Of a stretch of DNA of 64,000 nt, positions 36,160-46,224 are shown piece after piece. The notes beneath the pieces were generated by a model that was not told where the DNA came from, made no database searches, and saw nothing but the letters and a program-made list of their open reading frames with translations. The translations under genes were made by a program, and so were the position numbers. Positions within the stretch are counted from its first letter, which is position 1; the number at the start of each line of letters is the position of its first letter. Source of the DNA: Impatiens glandulifera (Eukaryota > Streptophyta > Magnoliopsida > Ericales > Balsaminaceae); assembly GCF_907164915.1 (NCBI RefSeq), contig NC_061869.1, positions 13,042,221 to 13,106,220 on the forward strand, given 5' to 3'.

Positions 36160-37640
36160 GACATAAGATGCATAATTCTTGTTCAACCATGGGAAACTCG
36201 TTTGTTTCCTCATTTGGTAGGTAAAATACACTCACATGACATGGTATAAAAATCAATGCCTTAAATCTCGTTGTTTGATTCAACTCAAATGCTTCACGCG
36301 ATAAGATGAGACAGAATCAGTTTTTTATTCTTCCTTTTTTTAAGAAAATTGGTCATATTGCACTAATTCGATGCCTTGTTTTTGGACTTGAACCAACATA
36401 AAATGTCCTCAGCCTAGTTATTTGCAGAAATGTTAAACAAAAGGACTAGCCATGTGTATCATGTTTATGTAGTAGTTTTTTTCTACCAGGCTTCTACTCT
36501 AAAGTCTAAACCTCATTTTTTTTATTGGTCTTTTGTTTTGTTTTAGTCAAAAGTAGTGTTTCTTTGTCATAATCCAAGTAAAGAAAAAATGGCTTCCCCT
36601 TTATTTTCTTTTGAATTTGGAACAAATATTTCATTAGATGGGTATGAATGAATGGATTTCATATTATTATAACACTAACATTGTTAAAATACTATATATA
36701 AGTTTATCATATATTTTAATAAACCAACACATTTAGTACCAACATTATTATTACCATCTTTTTTTCTTTCAAAGTAAAGAACCATTAGCTTATGTTTCTC
36801 TATTCAAAATAAATTAGTGAACAAAATTTATTGAATTGAATTTGACATTTTTGTTCTTTTAGACAAGATTTTTCACTATTATTATTAATAATAATTTTTT
36901 AAATGGTTCATTTGTGAGGATTCGAATAAATAACAAAATAAGATTCGAATTAATAATCTAACACGAGTTATATCAAATCTATGTTCATTGAACAAAGAAG
37001 ATTTGAATTAATAACCTAACACAAGTCATATCAAATCTTAATATGTTCATTGAACAAAGGAAGTTTATATGATATTTCAATGCAATTTTTTTTCAAGATG
37101 AAACTCTAATATATTTAGTTTCAAACAATTAAAACGTCACATTAAATTTTGTTTATTTAATGAAGTGGTTATAAATTAGGAAAAAATTACAAGAAGAGAA
37201 GGCAAAAGTTCTCAAGGAAATGAGTAAAATGTAAAATCAATAATCACAAATGAACATAAGAAAATGAAATTAAGATGGGAAAGAAAAAATGATTGGTTTT
37301 AAACTTACATGCCCAAAAGGAAAAACCTAAGTGGGTCTTCTTCTCATATAGAAAAAAGTTAACCAAGTAGGGCTTCTCCAAGATGTTCTTTTTATATATA
37401 GTTCATTGTAAAATTGAATAAATAATGTTTATTTTTATTACCTAACAAATTGTGGGTTATATAGAAAAATAGATAATAAAGATGGGTTTTGTTTGTTTTG
37501 TTTAATTTAATTTAATTTAATTTAATTTAATTGATTAAGAATGAATGTAAATTAGATAATAAATATAAAAGTGGGATGTGGGAGGTTATAAAGAAAAGCT
37601 TGTTATTCTTCTTTAACCTGATGAGTTCAAACAAAAAGAA
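36160..37640. other. Intergenic region between FAD-synthase-like and BPC genes
   Basis: It is AT-rich. It holds a diverged 75-bp tandem duplication at 36917-37065 (GATTCGAAT/GATTTGAAT, TATATCAAATCT, GTTCATTGAACAAAG) and a (TTTAA)n microsatellite at 37500-37532. No gene is seen. The right part is presumably the BPC promoter. Confidence 0.5.
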
Positions 37641-37651
37641 TAAAGGTTGTC

Positions 37652-37835
37652 TCTGTTGGTGTCTCTCTCACCCTCTCTTTCTCTCTCTCTGCGCCTCCCC
37701 GGCCCATCCCCACCTCCAAGATTTCTCTCTCCTCTCTCTTTCTCTCTGTGTTTCTCTCTCCTCTCTCCTCTTTTTGAACCTGTGTTTATCCACAAGTAAG
37801 TTTCTCTATCTCTCTCCTCTCTCTTTCTCAATAAT
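37652..37835 (+). promoter_or_regulatory. CT/GA-rich leader of the BPC gene
   Basis: Long stretches of (CT)n, (CTCTCTC) and TTTCTCTCTC, interrupted by a GC patch at 37690-37720, cover the presumed 5' exon and the first bases of the 5'-UTR intron. GA/CT dinucleotide repeats are the known targets of BPC proteins, so this tract is a candidate autoregulatory site; that part is inference. Confidence 0.6.
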
Positions 37836-38208
37836 ATAGGCTTTAATTTACTTATCTCTCTAGAGAATCTGTATTTGTTCGTACCAGCTGCAACAGGCCG
37901 CCGGCATGCATGTTGATCAATCTGATTCGGATAATGGGTTATTTATGGATGGATCTATCTTTTTTGTTCTTGTTTTATCAGCATTACGTTTCAATTTTTG
38001 TTATTTATGATCTATTTAGTTATGTTTGACGAATCTATTGTTGGGATTACATGGGATTGTTGGGATCTTTAGATCTTGTGTTTCCTTATAAAAAAAGTTT
38101 TGATCTTTTAACTGCGATTTAATTTCTTTATCTAGTTTGTTGGCTTTGAACCCGCAATTATGATGGTGGATTTAAGGCATTTATCCTCTTTTGTTTGTAT
38201 TCGATTAG
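37796..38208 (+). other. 5'-UTR intron of the BPC gene
   Basis: The donor CACAA/GTAAGTTT at 37796 and acceptor TTCGATTAG at 38208 flank 413 bp with no coding. The acceptor abuts the start codon ATG at 38209. A leader intron is common in plant transcription-factor genes. Confidence 0.6.
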
Positions 38209-39171
38209 ATGGAAGACGATGGTTTGAATATGCAGAACTGGGGATATTATGAACCTTCTAACTTTAAAAGTCATCTGGGTCTGCAATTGATGCCAACAGT
38301 TTCTGAGCAAAATGTGAAACCATTCTTTACTACAGGGAGAGATCATCATCCTGTTCCTCATCCTGTTCCTCATCCTCATCCTCACCATCAACATCATCAT
38401 AATCCTAATGCATTTATGATGATGGGTAATAATAACAACAATAGTACTAATAATGGCGGTTTCCAATCCAGAGATTGTGCTGTTTCAGAACCTCCCAATT
38501 TACAACACATGGACTATTTAAGGGAAAGTTGGTTGAATCAGCAAAGAGACAAGTTCATTAACGTTTTACCCATAAACCCTAATTTCAATGTTCTTCCAGA
38601 GCCTGGATTAACCCATCCAATGCACCAGATTCTACCACCGCCAGAGACATTGGAAGATCCAAATGGTGTTGGAAATGAAGTTGTTGGCACTTTGAAGAAG
38701 AGAAACTGCAACAGCAGCAGCAGTAGCAATCCTAAAGGTCCTAAACCGAAGAAGAGTAAGAAAGGTCCTTCTGTTATGCCTAAGGAGAATGGGAATTCTT
38801 CTTCGTCTGTTCAAAGAGCTAAGCAACCGAAGAAGAGTATGGATATGAATATGCTTATCAATGGTATGAATATGGACATATCAACTATTCCTATCCCGGT
38901 TTGCTCTTGTACTGGTGCGGTTCAGCAATGTTATCGATGGGGATGTGGTGGCTGGCAATCGGCTTGTTGTACTACTACTATATCAACTTATCCATTGCCG
39001 ATGAGCACTAAGAGACGAGGTGCTAGGATTGCTGGAAGGAAGATGAGTCAGGGAGCTTTCAAGAAGGTTCTCGAGAAGCTGGCTTCTGAATGTTATAATT
39101 TTAATAACCCGATTGATCTCAGGAATCACTGGGCCAAACATGGAACAAACAAGTTTGTCACCATCAGATAG
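38209..39171 (+). CDS. BASIC PENTACYSTEINE (BBR/BPC) transcription factor, class I
   Basis: The product is a 320-aa nuclear GA-repeat-binding factor in a single coding exon. The N-terminus MEDDGLNMQNWGYYEP is typical of class I BPCs. A His/Pro-rich stretch (DHHPVPHPVPHPHPHHQHHH) lies at residues 45-64, with Asn/Met-rich text after it. Residues about 163-205 are lysine-rich (KPKKSKKG, KQPKKS), likely nuclear localisation. The C-terminal DNA-binding domain runs from about 225 to the end: PIPVCSCTGAVQQCYRWGCG, the ACC pair, TKRRGARIAGRKMSQGAFKK and HWAKHGTNKFVTIR. It is somewhat longer than many class I members because of the His/Asn-rich insert. By family knowledge BPCs regulate homeotic and ovule genes and can recruit Polycomb. 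Which of BPC1-3 it matches cannot be decided. Confidence 0.93.
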   Translation: MEDDGLNMQNWGYYEPSNFKSHLGLQLMPTVSEQNVKPFFTTGRDHHPVPHPVPHPHPHHQHHHNPNAFMMMGNNNNNSTNNGGFQSRDCAVSEPPNLQHMDYLRESWLNQQRDKFINVLPINPNFNVLPEPGLTHPMHQILPPPETLEDPNGVGNEVVGTLKKRNCNSSSSSNPKGPKPKKSKKGPSVMPKENGNSSSSVQRAKQPKKSMDMNMLINGMNMDISTIPIPVCSCTGAVQQCYRWGCGGWQSACCTTTISTYPLPMSTKRRGARIAGRKMSQGAFKKVLEKLASECYNFNNPIDLRNHWAKHGTNKFVTIR

Positions 39172-39527
39172 ATTGATCGATTGATTGATTGGGTACACTT
39201 TTGATCTGAACTGGATTCTCATTACTTCTGCTTTGTTTTTGGTTTTTTTTCATTGTATATATTATCTTCTGAATTTTTTTTTCTTTCTTTAAAAAAAAGA
39301 AGGGGAGGGTTTAAATTGATCATTTTGACTTAATATCCTTGGGATTTTGTGAATTCAAGGATGAGCAATTTATGTACTTTCTTTGTTGTTTCTCTTTTTA
39401 TTCTTGCTGAACTTGGGGAAGATGAGATATTCAATGTTGTTAATCTTAATTTTGTTTATCATTGAAATACATTTGTTTCTTCATTGAATTTCTTAATGAG
39501 ATGAGAGGTTAGCTTAAATTTGCTTTT

Positions 39528-40890
39528 GTCTTATGATCGGGTTGGTTTGTGTGGATGTTGAATCTGAAAAAGGAATTTTCTAATGACTTCTTGATTTGGA
39601 AACATTTTGTATTCAAAACCTTGCTCAGAACTGTCATTGAATAGGTTAGTTGGATGTAGTTTGAAGCTTTTATGTTATGATGGATTGTGTGGATGTTGAA
39701 CTTTAAGAAGGAAGTTTCATAAATTTGGGAGCATTTTTTTTATCTGGATTTGAATCTAGGCTTAGAATGGTCAATGAAGAGGTTAGTTGAATGTATTTTG
39801 AAGTTTTTATCTTAGATGGGCTGTGTGGATCTGTAGATGCTGAAATCTGAAAAAGGAATTTTTACTATGCTTGATTTGGAAATATTTTTGTATTTAGATT
39901 AAAACCTGCCTTAGATCTGTCATTGAAGAGGTTAGTTTAATGTATTTGGAAGTTATTTTATTTTATCATATGATGGGTTAGCTGTGTAGATTTTGAATCT
40001 GAAAAAGGAAGTTTCATATTATTGGCTTCTTGATTTGGAAACATTTTTGTATTTGGATTAAACCTGACTTAGACATGTCAATGAAGATGTTAGTTGAATG
40101 TATTTTGAAGTTTTTTTTATCTTAGCATGGGTTGGTTGTGTAGATGTTGAATCTGAAAAAGGAAGTTAAATAAATGACTTCTTGATTCAGAAACATTTTT
40201 GTATATGAATTTGAACTTGGCTCAGGCCTGTCAATGAAAAAATTTGAGTTTTGTATCTTAGGATGTGTTGGTTGTGTAGATATTGAATCTGAAAAAGGAA
40301 GTCTCATAATGGCTTCTTGATTTAGAAAACATTTTTGTATCTGGATTTAAACTTAGTTTAAAACTGTCAATGAATAGGTTAGTTGAATGTATTTTGAAAT
40401 TTTTTGATGAGTTGTGTGGATGTGAATCTGAAGAAAAGACTCTTCATAATGCTTGATTTGGAAACATTTGTCTGGATTTGAATTTGGTTTGGGACTGTCA
40501 AAGAAGAGGTTAGTTGAATGTATTTAGAAGCTTTTATCTTATTAGGTTATGTGGATATTGAATTTGAAAAAGGAAGTTTCATAATGGCTTGATGGGAAAC
40601 ATTTTTCTATCTGGATTTGTGGCACAGAACTGTCAATGGAGTGGTTAGTTGAATGTATTTTGAAGCTTTTATCTTATGATGGGTTATGTGGATGTTGAAT
40701 CTGAAAAAAGGAAACACTTTTTTTATCTGGATTAAAACTGTTAATGAAGAGGTTAATTGAATGTATTTTGAACTTTTGATGGGTTGTGTTGATACTGAAT
40801 CTGAAATGGAAGTTTCATAATTGTAAACTGGATTTGCTAGTTGAATGTAGTTGAAGCTTTTATCTAATGATGGGTTGTTTGGAGTTTGAA
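39528..40890. repeat. Degenerate tandem array, about 11 copies of a 100-150-bp unit, 3' of BPC
   Basis: The unit reads roughly GATGGGTTGTGTGGATGTTG, AATCTGAAAAAGGAAGTTTC, TTGATTTGGAAACATTTTTG, then AACTGTCAATGAAGAGGTTA and GTTGAATGTATTTTGAAG. Copies begin near 39530, 39674, 39812, 39968, 40122, 40258, 40405, 40537, 40674, 40777 and 40864, the last ones shorter. It is non-coding. It starts about 360 bp after the stop codon, so part of it may lie beyond the 3' UTR. Confidence 0.85.
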
Positions 40891-41559
40891 TCTGATTTTT
40901 TTCTTCTTTTTGTATATCTATATGAACCTACCTGGTTCAGAAACTGCCGATGACTTTATGAATGGTGATTCTAAAATGATCACATCTAGATCCAAATTGA
41001 GAAATCAGGTAGTTGTGGGTAATTGTGATGTTCAAGTTTTGTTCTTTGTTCAATGCAAGAATAGAATAAAAGATGATGACTTATGGGGAAAGGAAGTGAA
41101 TGGCTATCCTTAAAGATTGTAGAGATTTATGCTTTTCTTCTAATTCATGCAAAGAAAAAGGTAAATTGTTTATGTTATCAAGTAAATCTGCTAGCCTTTT
41201 GGGGATTGCTTATAAACTGATAATCCACCCTTTGAAGCATATATTGGTCATGACTCATTGTGGGTATTCTTTTATTAAAGTCTTTGTTTGGAATAGACAT
41301 TGACTTGCTTTTAATTTAAACATTCTCATTATTGTCTATATAAGTCTTTCTTTGTAAGATTACACCTAATATTCATATCATGATGTCATAAGGATTATCT
41401 GAAATTAAAGCAAAATGGTCTTCTCAAATTTACCTAAGTGTTAGTTTAGCAAGGAGATAAACTTGTTTGATAATTGATTATTACTCGAATAAACCAAAAG
41501 GAGAAGTTTGTTGCGTATATCTTATCGGGTAAAAAGACAATATTTGCTAATAGTTGGCA
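40891..41559. other. Intergenic stretch, no gene seen
   Basis: It lies between the tandem array and the convergent minus-strand lumen-protein gene. Two short plus-strand frames (40886-41113, 41100-41303) have no recognisable domain or splice logic, and I do not accept them. Confidence 0.4.
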
Positions 41560-43194
41560 TTAGTTTACATCAACAGAACAGTTAGATGAATCTCTTAAGC
41601 ATGTTGTTATAGCCATAACAGCCTCTTCAATTGATGCATCTTCCCCCTACAAATAAACACACAAAAATCACTTCCAAACCTAAAACTTAACCATAAAAAC
41701 AGAGAAAACATCTTCACCTTCTCTTTCCAATAAAACATGTTTCCGTATTTTCCTGCTACACGACTCCAGAAATTTCGTGGCACATCTAAATCAACCGTAA
41801 CTCCCACATTGAAATTTAGTAGATTACCTGAAAATACAAAAAAATTAAAACACAGTTTCTAAAGTAATTTCATCACCTTACATGAAAGAAAAGGACACAC
41901 AAAGTGGTGTATGTTCTAACCGAAGGTTGGGTCAGCGACAAAAACTACGGTTCTATCATCAACTTTCCAATAATCTTTAATTGCCAATCCTGTAAACAGA
42001 TACAAAATGTTGAAGTTTGTATTGAAAGATGAACTCGATAATATCCATTTTCTAAAACAAAAGTTACCAGGTGTATTGGGATAGTTTTGAGCTAGTACTC
42101 TCAACTTATATCCGGTATCCTTTTCCAATGATAATATCTCATTGGCCAGCCTTTTCTCCTTCAAACGTAGTAAGTCAAAGTCAAAGTTCGAAAGGGTTCA
42201 TTATAATTCGAAATTCAATACTGATAACATACATTTAAAAAAAAATACTATCTCTTTAGTAGTTTAGTTATAAAGTGTGGATGTTATGCAATGTCACTTT
42301 TAGAGGAGTTAGTAGTGTCATTTTTTCAATAAAAACAATTCATTAGAGCTATTGATATCGGTTTTAAAAAATCTTCAATCTAATCGGCAGTTGAATAACA
42401 AATAAATTCGATTTAGTTGATTAATAGGTTTGATTTGCTCAAACTTTCACCTGTAGTCACATTGCTTTGATCTCATTAGGTTTTAAGATGTGCTAATTGG
42501 ATTTAGTTTACATTATTCAAATCATCAATCAAACTATCTTTTTGTTTTTGTATTATCCTCTCAATTATGACTATTTTAAGTAAGAATCAATCCTTAAGAT
42601 ATTTGAAATCTTAAACAAATCTCAATGTACTTGTTTTTCTTACCAGATGACTTAATTTTGAATAACCTTTCCCAATAACATTATATTTTTAAATAACATA
42701 GAAGATTATCCAATTAACCAGGATCCAACATGCCTTATACTCTCAATCTACATGTTTTTGTTCATGGTTATAAATGTAGAAGAAGAAAAGGGAAACTTAT
42801 AACCTGACCATCGGATAGGAATCCGGCGGCATCAATGACAGTACTAAACTCCTTTGGAAGCAATTCCGGTTTGTTTACTCCTACCTTTCCCTCTGCAAAT
42901 CCAACTCCTACAAAAGTAACCCCATTCTCAATTCCAATTCAAGAACAGAAAAAACCCATTAAGAAGAAATTAAATAAATGAAATCTTTGGACCTGAGAAA
43001 GAGAAAACAAGAGACAGAGCAGTAGATAGAGTAAAGTTTAGAGCTTTGGTACGAAATCCAGAAACCCATTTAGTGTAATCAGTTGAAGTGGTAAGGGCGA
43101 GACGATTCGCCGGCGGTTTGGTGGGTTTTGCCGGAGGAAGAGTGGTGGTTCGGAATGTTAACGGTGGAGAATGATGGAGAAGAAGAAAAGACAT
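41560..43194 (-). CDS. Thylakoid-lumen TPM-domain protein (lumenal 15 kDa type)
   Basis: Six exons on the minus strand: 43194-42993, 42907-42804, 42158-42068, 41989-41921, 41827-41718, 41646-41560. Introns are GT-AG, phases agree, and 663 bp gives 220 aa. Residues 1-50 are Ser/Thr/Pro/Lys-rich, like a plastid transit peptide. A hydrophobic stretch (LSTALSLVFSFSGVGFA, about 56-72) looks like a lumen-targeting signal with cleavage after GFA. The mature part carries LPKEFSTVIDAAGFLSDGQ, EKRLANEILSLEKDTGYK, VVFVADPTFG and YGNMFYWKEKGEDASIEEAV, the TPM (Repair_PSII) fold of the lumenal 15 kDa proteins. The biochemical role of this subfamily is poorly defined, so a PSII-repair or phosphatase function should not be assumed. 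It appears intact. Confidence 0.85.
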
Positions 43195-43945
43195 GTTTGA
43201 TTCTTCTTTTTCCTATCCAATCCATTATGTTTCAATCCCATGGCTATTTTTGGGCAAATACAAATTTATCATCCATTTTTTCTATATAAGATAAACAACC
43301 CTATTCAAATTGTATTGTCAAAAATAAAACAAAAATTCAATCATAAAAAAAACAAGGTTTAATGTTTCGAAATTGATCGAATAAGGTAGAACTATTTGAA
43401 AATTTCAAAATTGATCGAATTTTGATAGTAATTGAATTCAAGTTAGTTATTTGTTAGCTTTTCCAATTAGATGAGTTATTATAGAAACTAATTTTGTACC
43501 ATAATAAAATGTTTACTTTGAATACTATAACAAACTATATTAATAAGAAAGTTTGTTATCGACATGTTTTATTAATTTTTTTAAAAAATTATTTGACCAG
43601 TATTCAAAAAAATTATTTGTACATAAAGAATATAATGTTCTAAATATTCTTTTAATTCTTAGTAAAGATTATTACTTTGAAAAAAAAAATTATAAAGTTG
43701 TTTAAGTTAAATTTTTTTAACAAATAATTTTGTTTTAAAAATGGTACATTTAATTAAAAAATCTTTTAAGCACAATGATAAAAATGTACAAATTGAATAC
43801 AATTATAGAATAATTAATTGACTCGAAGATTTTCAAAAAACGCAATAAAATCTCTATACGAACTCACAGGTTTTGTGAATTTAATCTCCGACATCGTTAT
43901 GATTATGACATTGTGAATAATCCTTAACGGTCTACTTTCATTGTT
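43195..43945. other. Upstream region of the lumen-protein gene, AT-rich
   Basis: 43195-43300 is presumably its 5' UTR and promoter. The rest is AT-rich with no feature I can support, up to the LINE remnant. Confidence 0.4.
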
Positions 43946-43949
43946 AAAA

Positions 43950-45580
43950 GTTTTTCAATTTTTTTCCAACAAGATAGTCCACCAGAAAATTTTTAGAGAT
44001 AGAGACTCATTTTCTAAGTCTCGCATTTTTAGTCGCCTAATCCATGCCTCCTAATAGCCACTAAGAGTTTCCAGCATGACACATTGTATTTCAGTCAAAT
44101 TCCACAAAAGACTTCATATATTTGCAACAACGTGACAATGTAAAGATAGATGAGAAGTTGTATAAACCTCTTTGTAACACATACGACAACGACATACATC
44201 TATCGTCAGTGAGAATTCCGCCGTAAATAACAGTCCATCCAAAAAAATAGATCTTGTTAGGCATCTTAGACTTCCATAAATTTTTCTAACAAAGATCAAT
44301 CGGGTTAACTTTATTAAACAAAGTGTAACAATGTCCCACATGAAAGTTATTTGGATCACGCCACTGCATAGAATTTCGAGAAGACTGGTTTAACCCCTTA
44401 TTTTTAATCATGAACAAAAAGTCTATCATTGAACATGTTTTCTTCACTATTCAATCTTTTTCTATACTTGATACGGTTAGCAAAACCACTAGATCGAATG
44501 TATATATATCTTTGATCGATGCATCTCTACAAATAGAAATAGAAGCAAGCTCGGGGAGAACATTCCCCAAACATTTACCACCACACCAATTGTTGTCCAA
44601 AAAACTAATCGAACTTCCATCACCCATAATAAAAATTGAATTCTCCCGATAAACCTTCCACATGACATAAATATCACTCCAAATGTTACATCTCACGAGC
44701 CTATAAGAATTTTTGGTGAACCAACCAGACTTATCCTGACCATATTTATATTAAATCAATTTGACCCAAATACTCTCTTTCTCATATGTAAATATAATAC
44801 ACCATTTGTATAATAATGCTTTATTAAAAGAAACAAGATTGCGAATTCCCAGTCCCCATGCTCTTTTATTAATTTAACATTATCCCAACTCACTAAATGA
44901 GAAAACGAGGAAACTGACGATCCCCATAAGAATTTACACATACTTATCTCCATCTTCACGGCCACACACTTTGGGAGGACAAATAGAGACATCATATAAG
45001 TTGGCATTGAAAAAAAAAACGCTCTTGATAAGGACTAAACGACCTCCCTTTGAAATAATCTTACTTTTCCAAATGTGAAGTTTTCTCTCAATTACTGATA
45101 ATCGGGTCCCAAGAAGCTTTGAATCTAGCTTTAGCCCCTAAATGGAGCCCAAGATACGTAGCCGGAAAAAACCCAATTTTAAATCCCAGTATAAATGCCA
45201 ATCTAATCTTTTTCCTAGATGATACTGAATTAGAGAAAAAAATATCAGACTTACCCAAATAACACGCAGTCCCAAACACGCTCCAAATAACCAAAAAATA
45301 CCACGAAGGTACTTAACATTCTCTCAGTAGTCTGAATCATACAAAGAGTGTCATCTGTAAATAATAGATGAGACGTAGAGAACGAATATCGTCTCGAACC
45401 GCACTCCACCCCACGAAACAAACATGCATTTTCGACCAACAACATCCTTCTAAAAGGCTTCCATAATAATAACAAATAAGAAAGAAGAAAGAGAATCCCT
45501 TGTCTTAAACCCTTTAAATTCTCAAAGAATTTCAAGCAAACAAAACATAAAAAAAATGTCATTTGTACAAATGACATGTA
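43950..45580 (-). pseudogene. LINE (L1-like) ORF2 remnant: RT and zinc-finger part
   Basis: On the minus strand the frames in order give GLRQGILFLLSYLLLLWKPF and SHLLFTDDTLCMIQ (RT catalytic box, FTDD for FADD) at 45251-45577. FFPATYLGLHLGAKARFK follows near 45170, then MPTYMMSLFVLPKCVAVKME and FLWGSSVSSFSHLVSWDNVK (44756-45007). Last comes CRCRMCYKEVYTTSHLSLHC (about 44130-44200), the zf-RVT finger. Frameshifts and stops are frequent and the 5' half (endonuclease) is absent. It is a dead, 5'-truncated non-LTR element. Confidence 0.8.
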
Positions 45581-46224
45581 CTAAGTATGATTTAAAAAAT
45601 AAACATGATCAAATTATTTGTTTTTTATGTCAATTATATCTTCTTAATGTTTCAAGATTGAGTTGTAAATAGATAACTTTGGAAAAATATTATTTAATCT
45701 TTATAGAAGAGTGATAATTAATAAAAAAATAAATTATCAAACAAATTTTCTGATAAAATTTATCAAAAAATTGTTTTTTATTTTTATTATTTTTATCAGT
45801 TACATATTCTTATTTTTACAATGGAAATCAAATTCCCTTATTTTTTAAATGTATACTTTTTTTTAGACTTTATTGAATTGTAATTTAGTTTATGGTTCAA
45901 ATTGAACATGTTGAAAGTGTAATGCCCAAAGTGATTAAAGGGCATATAAATCTGACCTATTGACAAAAATAAGAATAACACAAAATATATCATTTCGTCT
46001 CCCGTCGGCGCCAAAGACGGTCGGTCCTAGCTAGCTACTTCCCGTCGCCGTCAAGGAAAGCAGAGAGGCTAAAAGGTACTTTCTATCAATCTGAAACTCT
46101 GTGATAGTGAAAGTAATCTCCATTACAGAAGTGAATCAATCCAATTTACCCCGCCTGGATTCATCTTCTTTTGAATCGTGTATCTCTAATCCTGTAATTG
46201 GAACGAATTCTTCATTTGTCAAAA
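45581..46224. other. Intergenic region and PPR 5' leader
   Basis: 45590-45950 is AT-rich and empty. 45970-46224 is GC-richer (CGTCTCCCGTCGGCGCC, CCCGTCGCCGTC) and is likely the PPR gene leader. GGCATATAAATC near 45941 could be a TATA element. Confidence 0.4.

Noticed and set aside
37531..37839. 102-codon Ser/Leu-rich frame upstream of BPC
   Set aside because: It is a product of the CT-rich leader and carries no domain. The opposite-strand Arg/Glu frame has the same cause.
38158..39222. Minus-strand and alternative frames across BPC
   Set aside because: They are shadows of the 320-residue BPC coding region.
40886..41303. Small genes between the tandem array and the lumen-protein gene
   Set aside because: No domain, no splice logic, and the first frame begins in a poly(T) run.
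44410..44652. 80-codon plus-strand frame
   Set aside because: It is antisense to the LINE remnant, whose order of RT motifs explains the region.
46198..46224. Upstream start for the PPR protein at 46198
   Set aside because: The codon there is TTG; the first in-frame ATG is 46225, in a good context.
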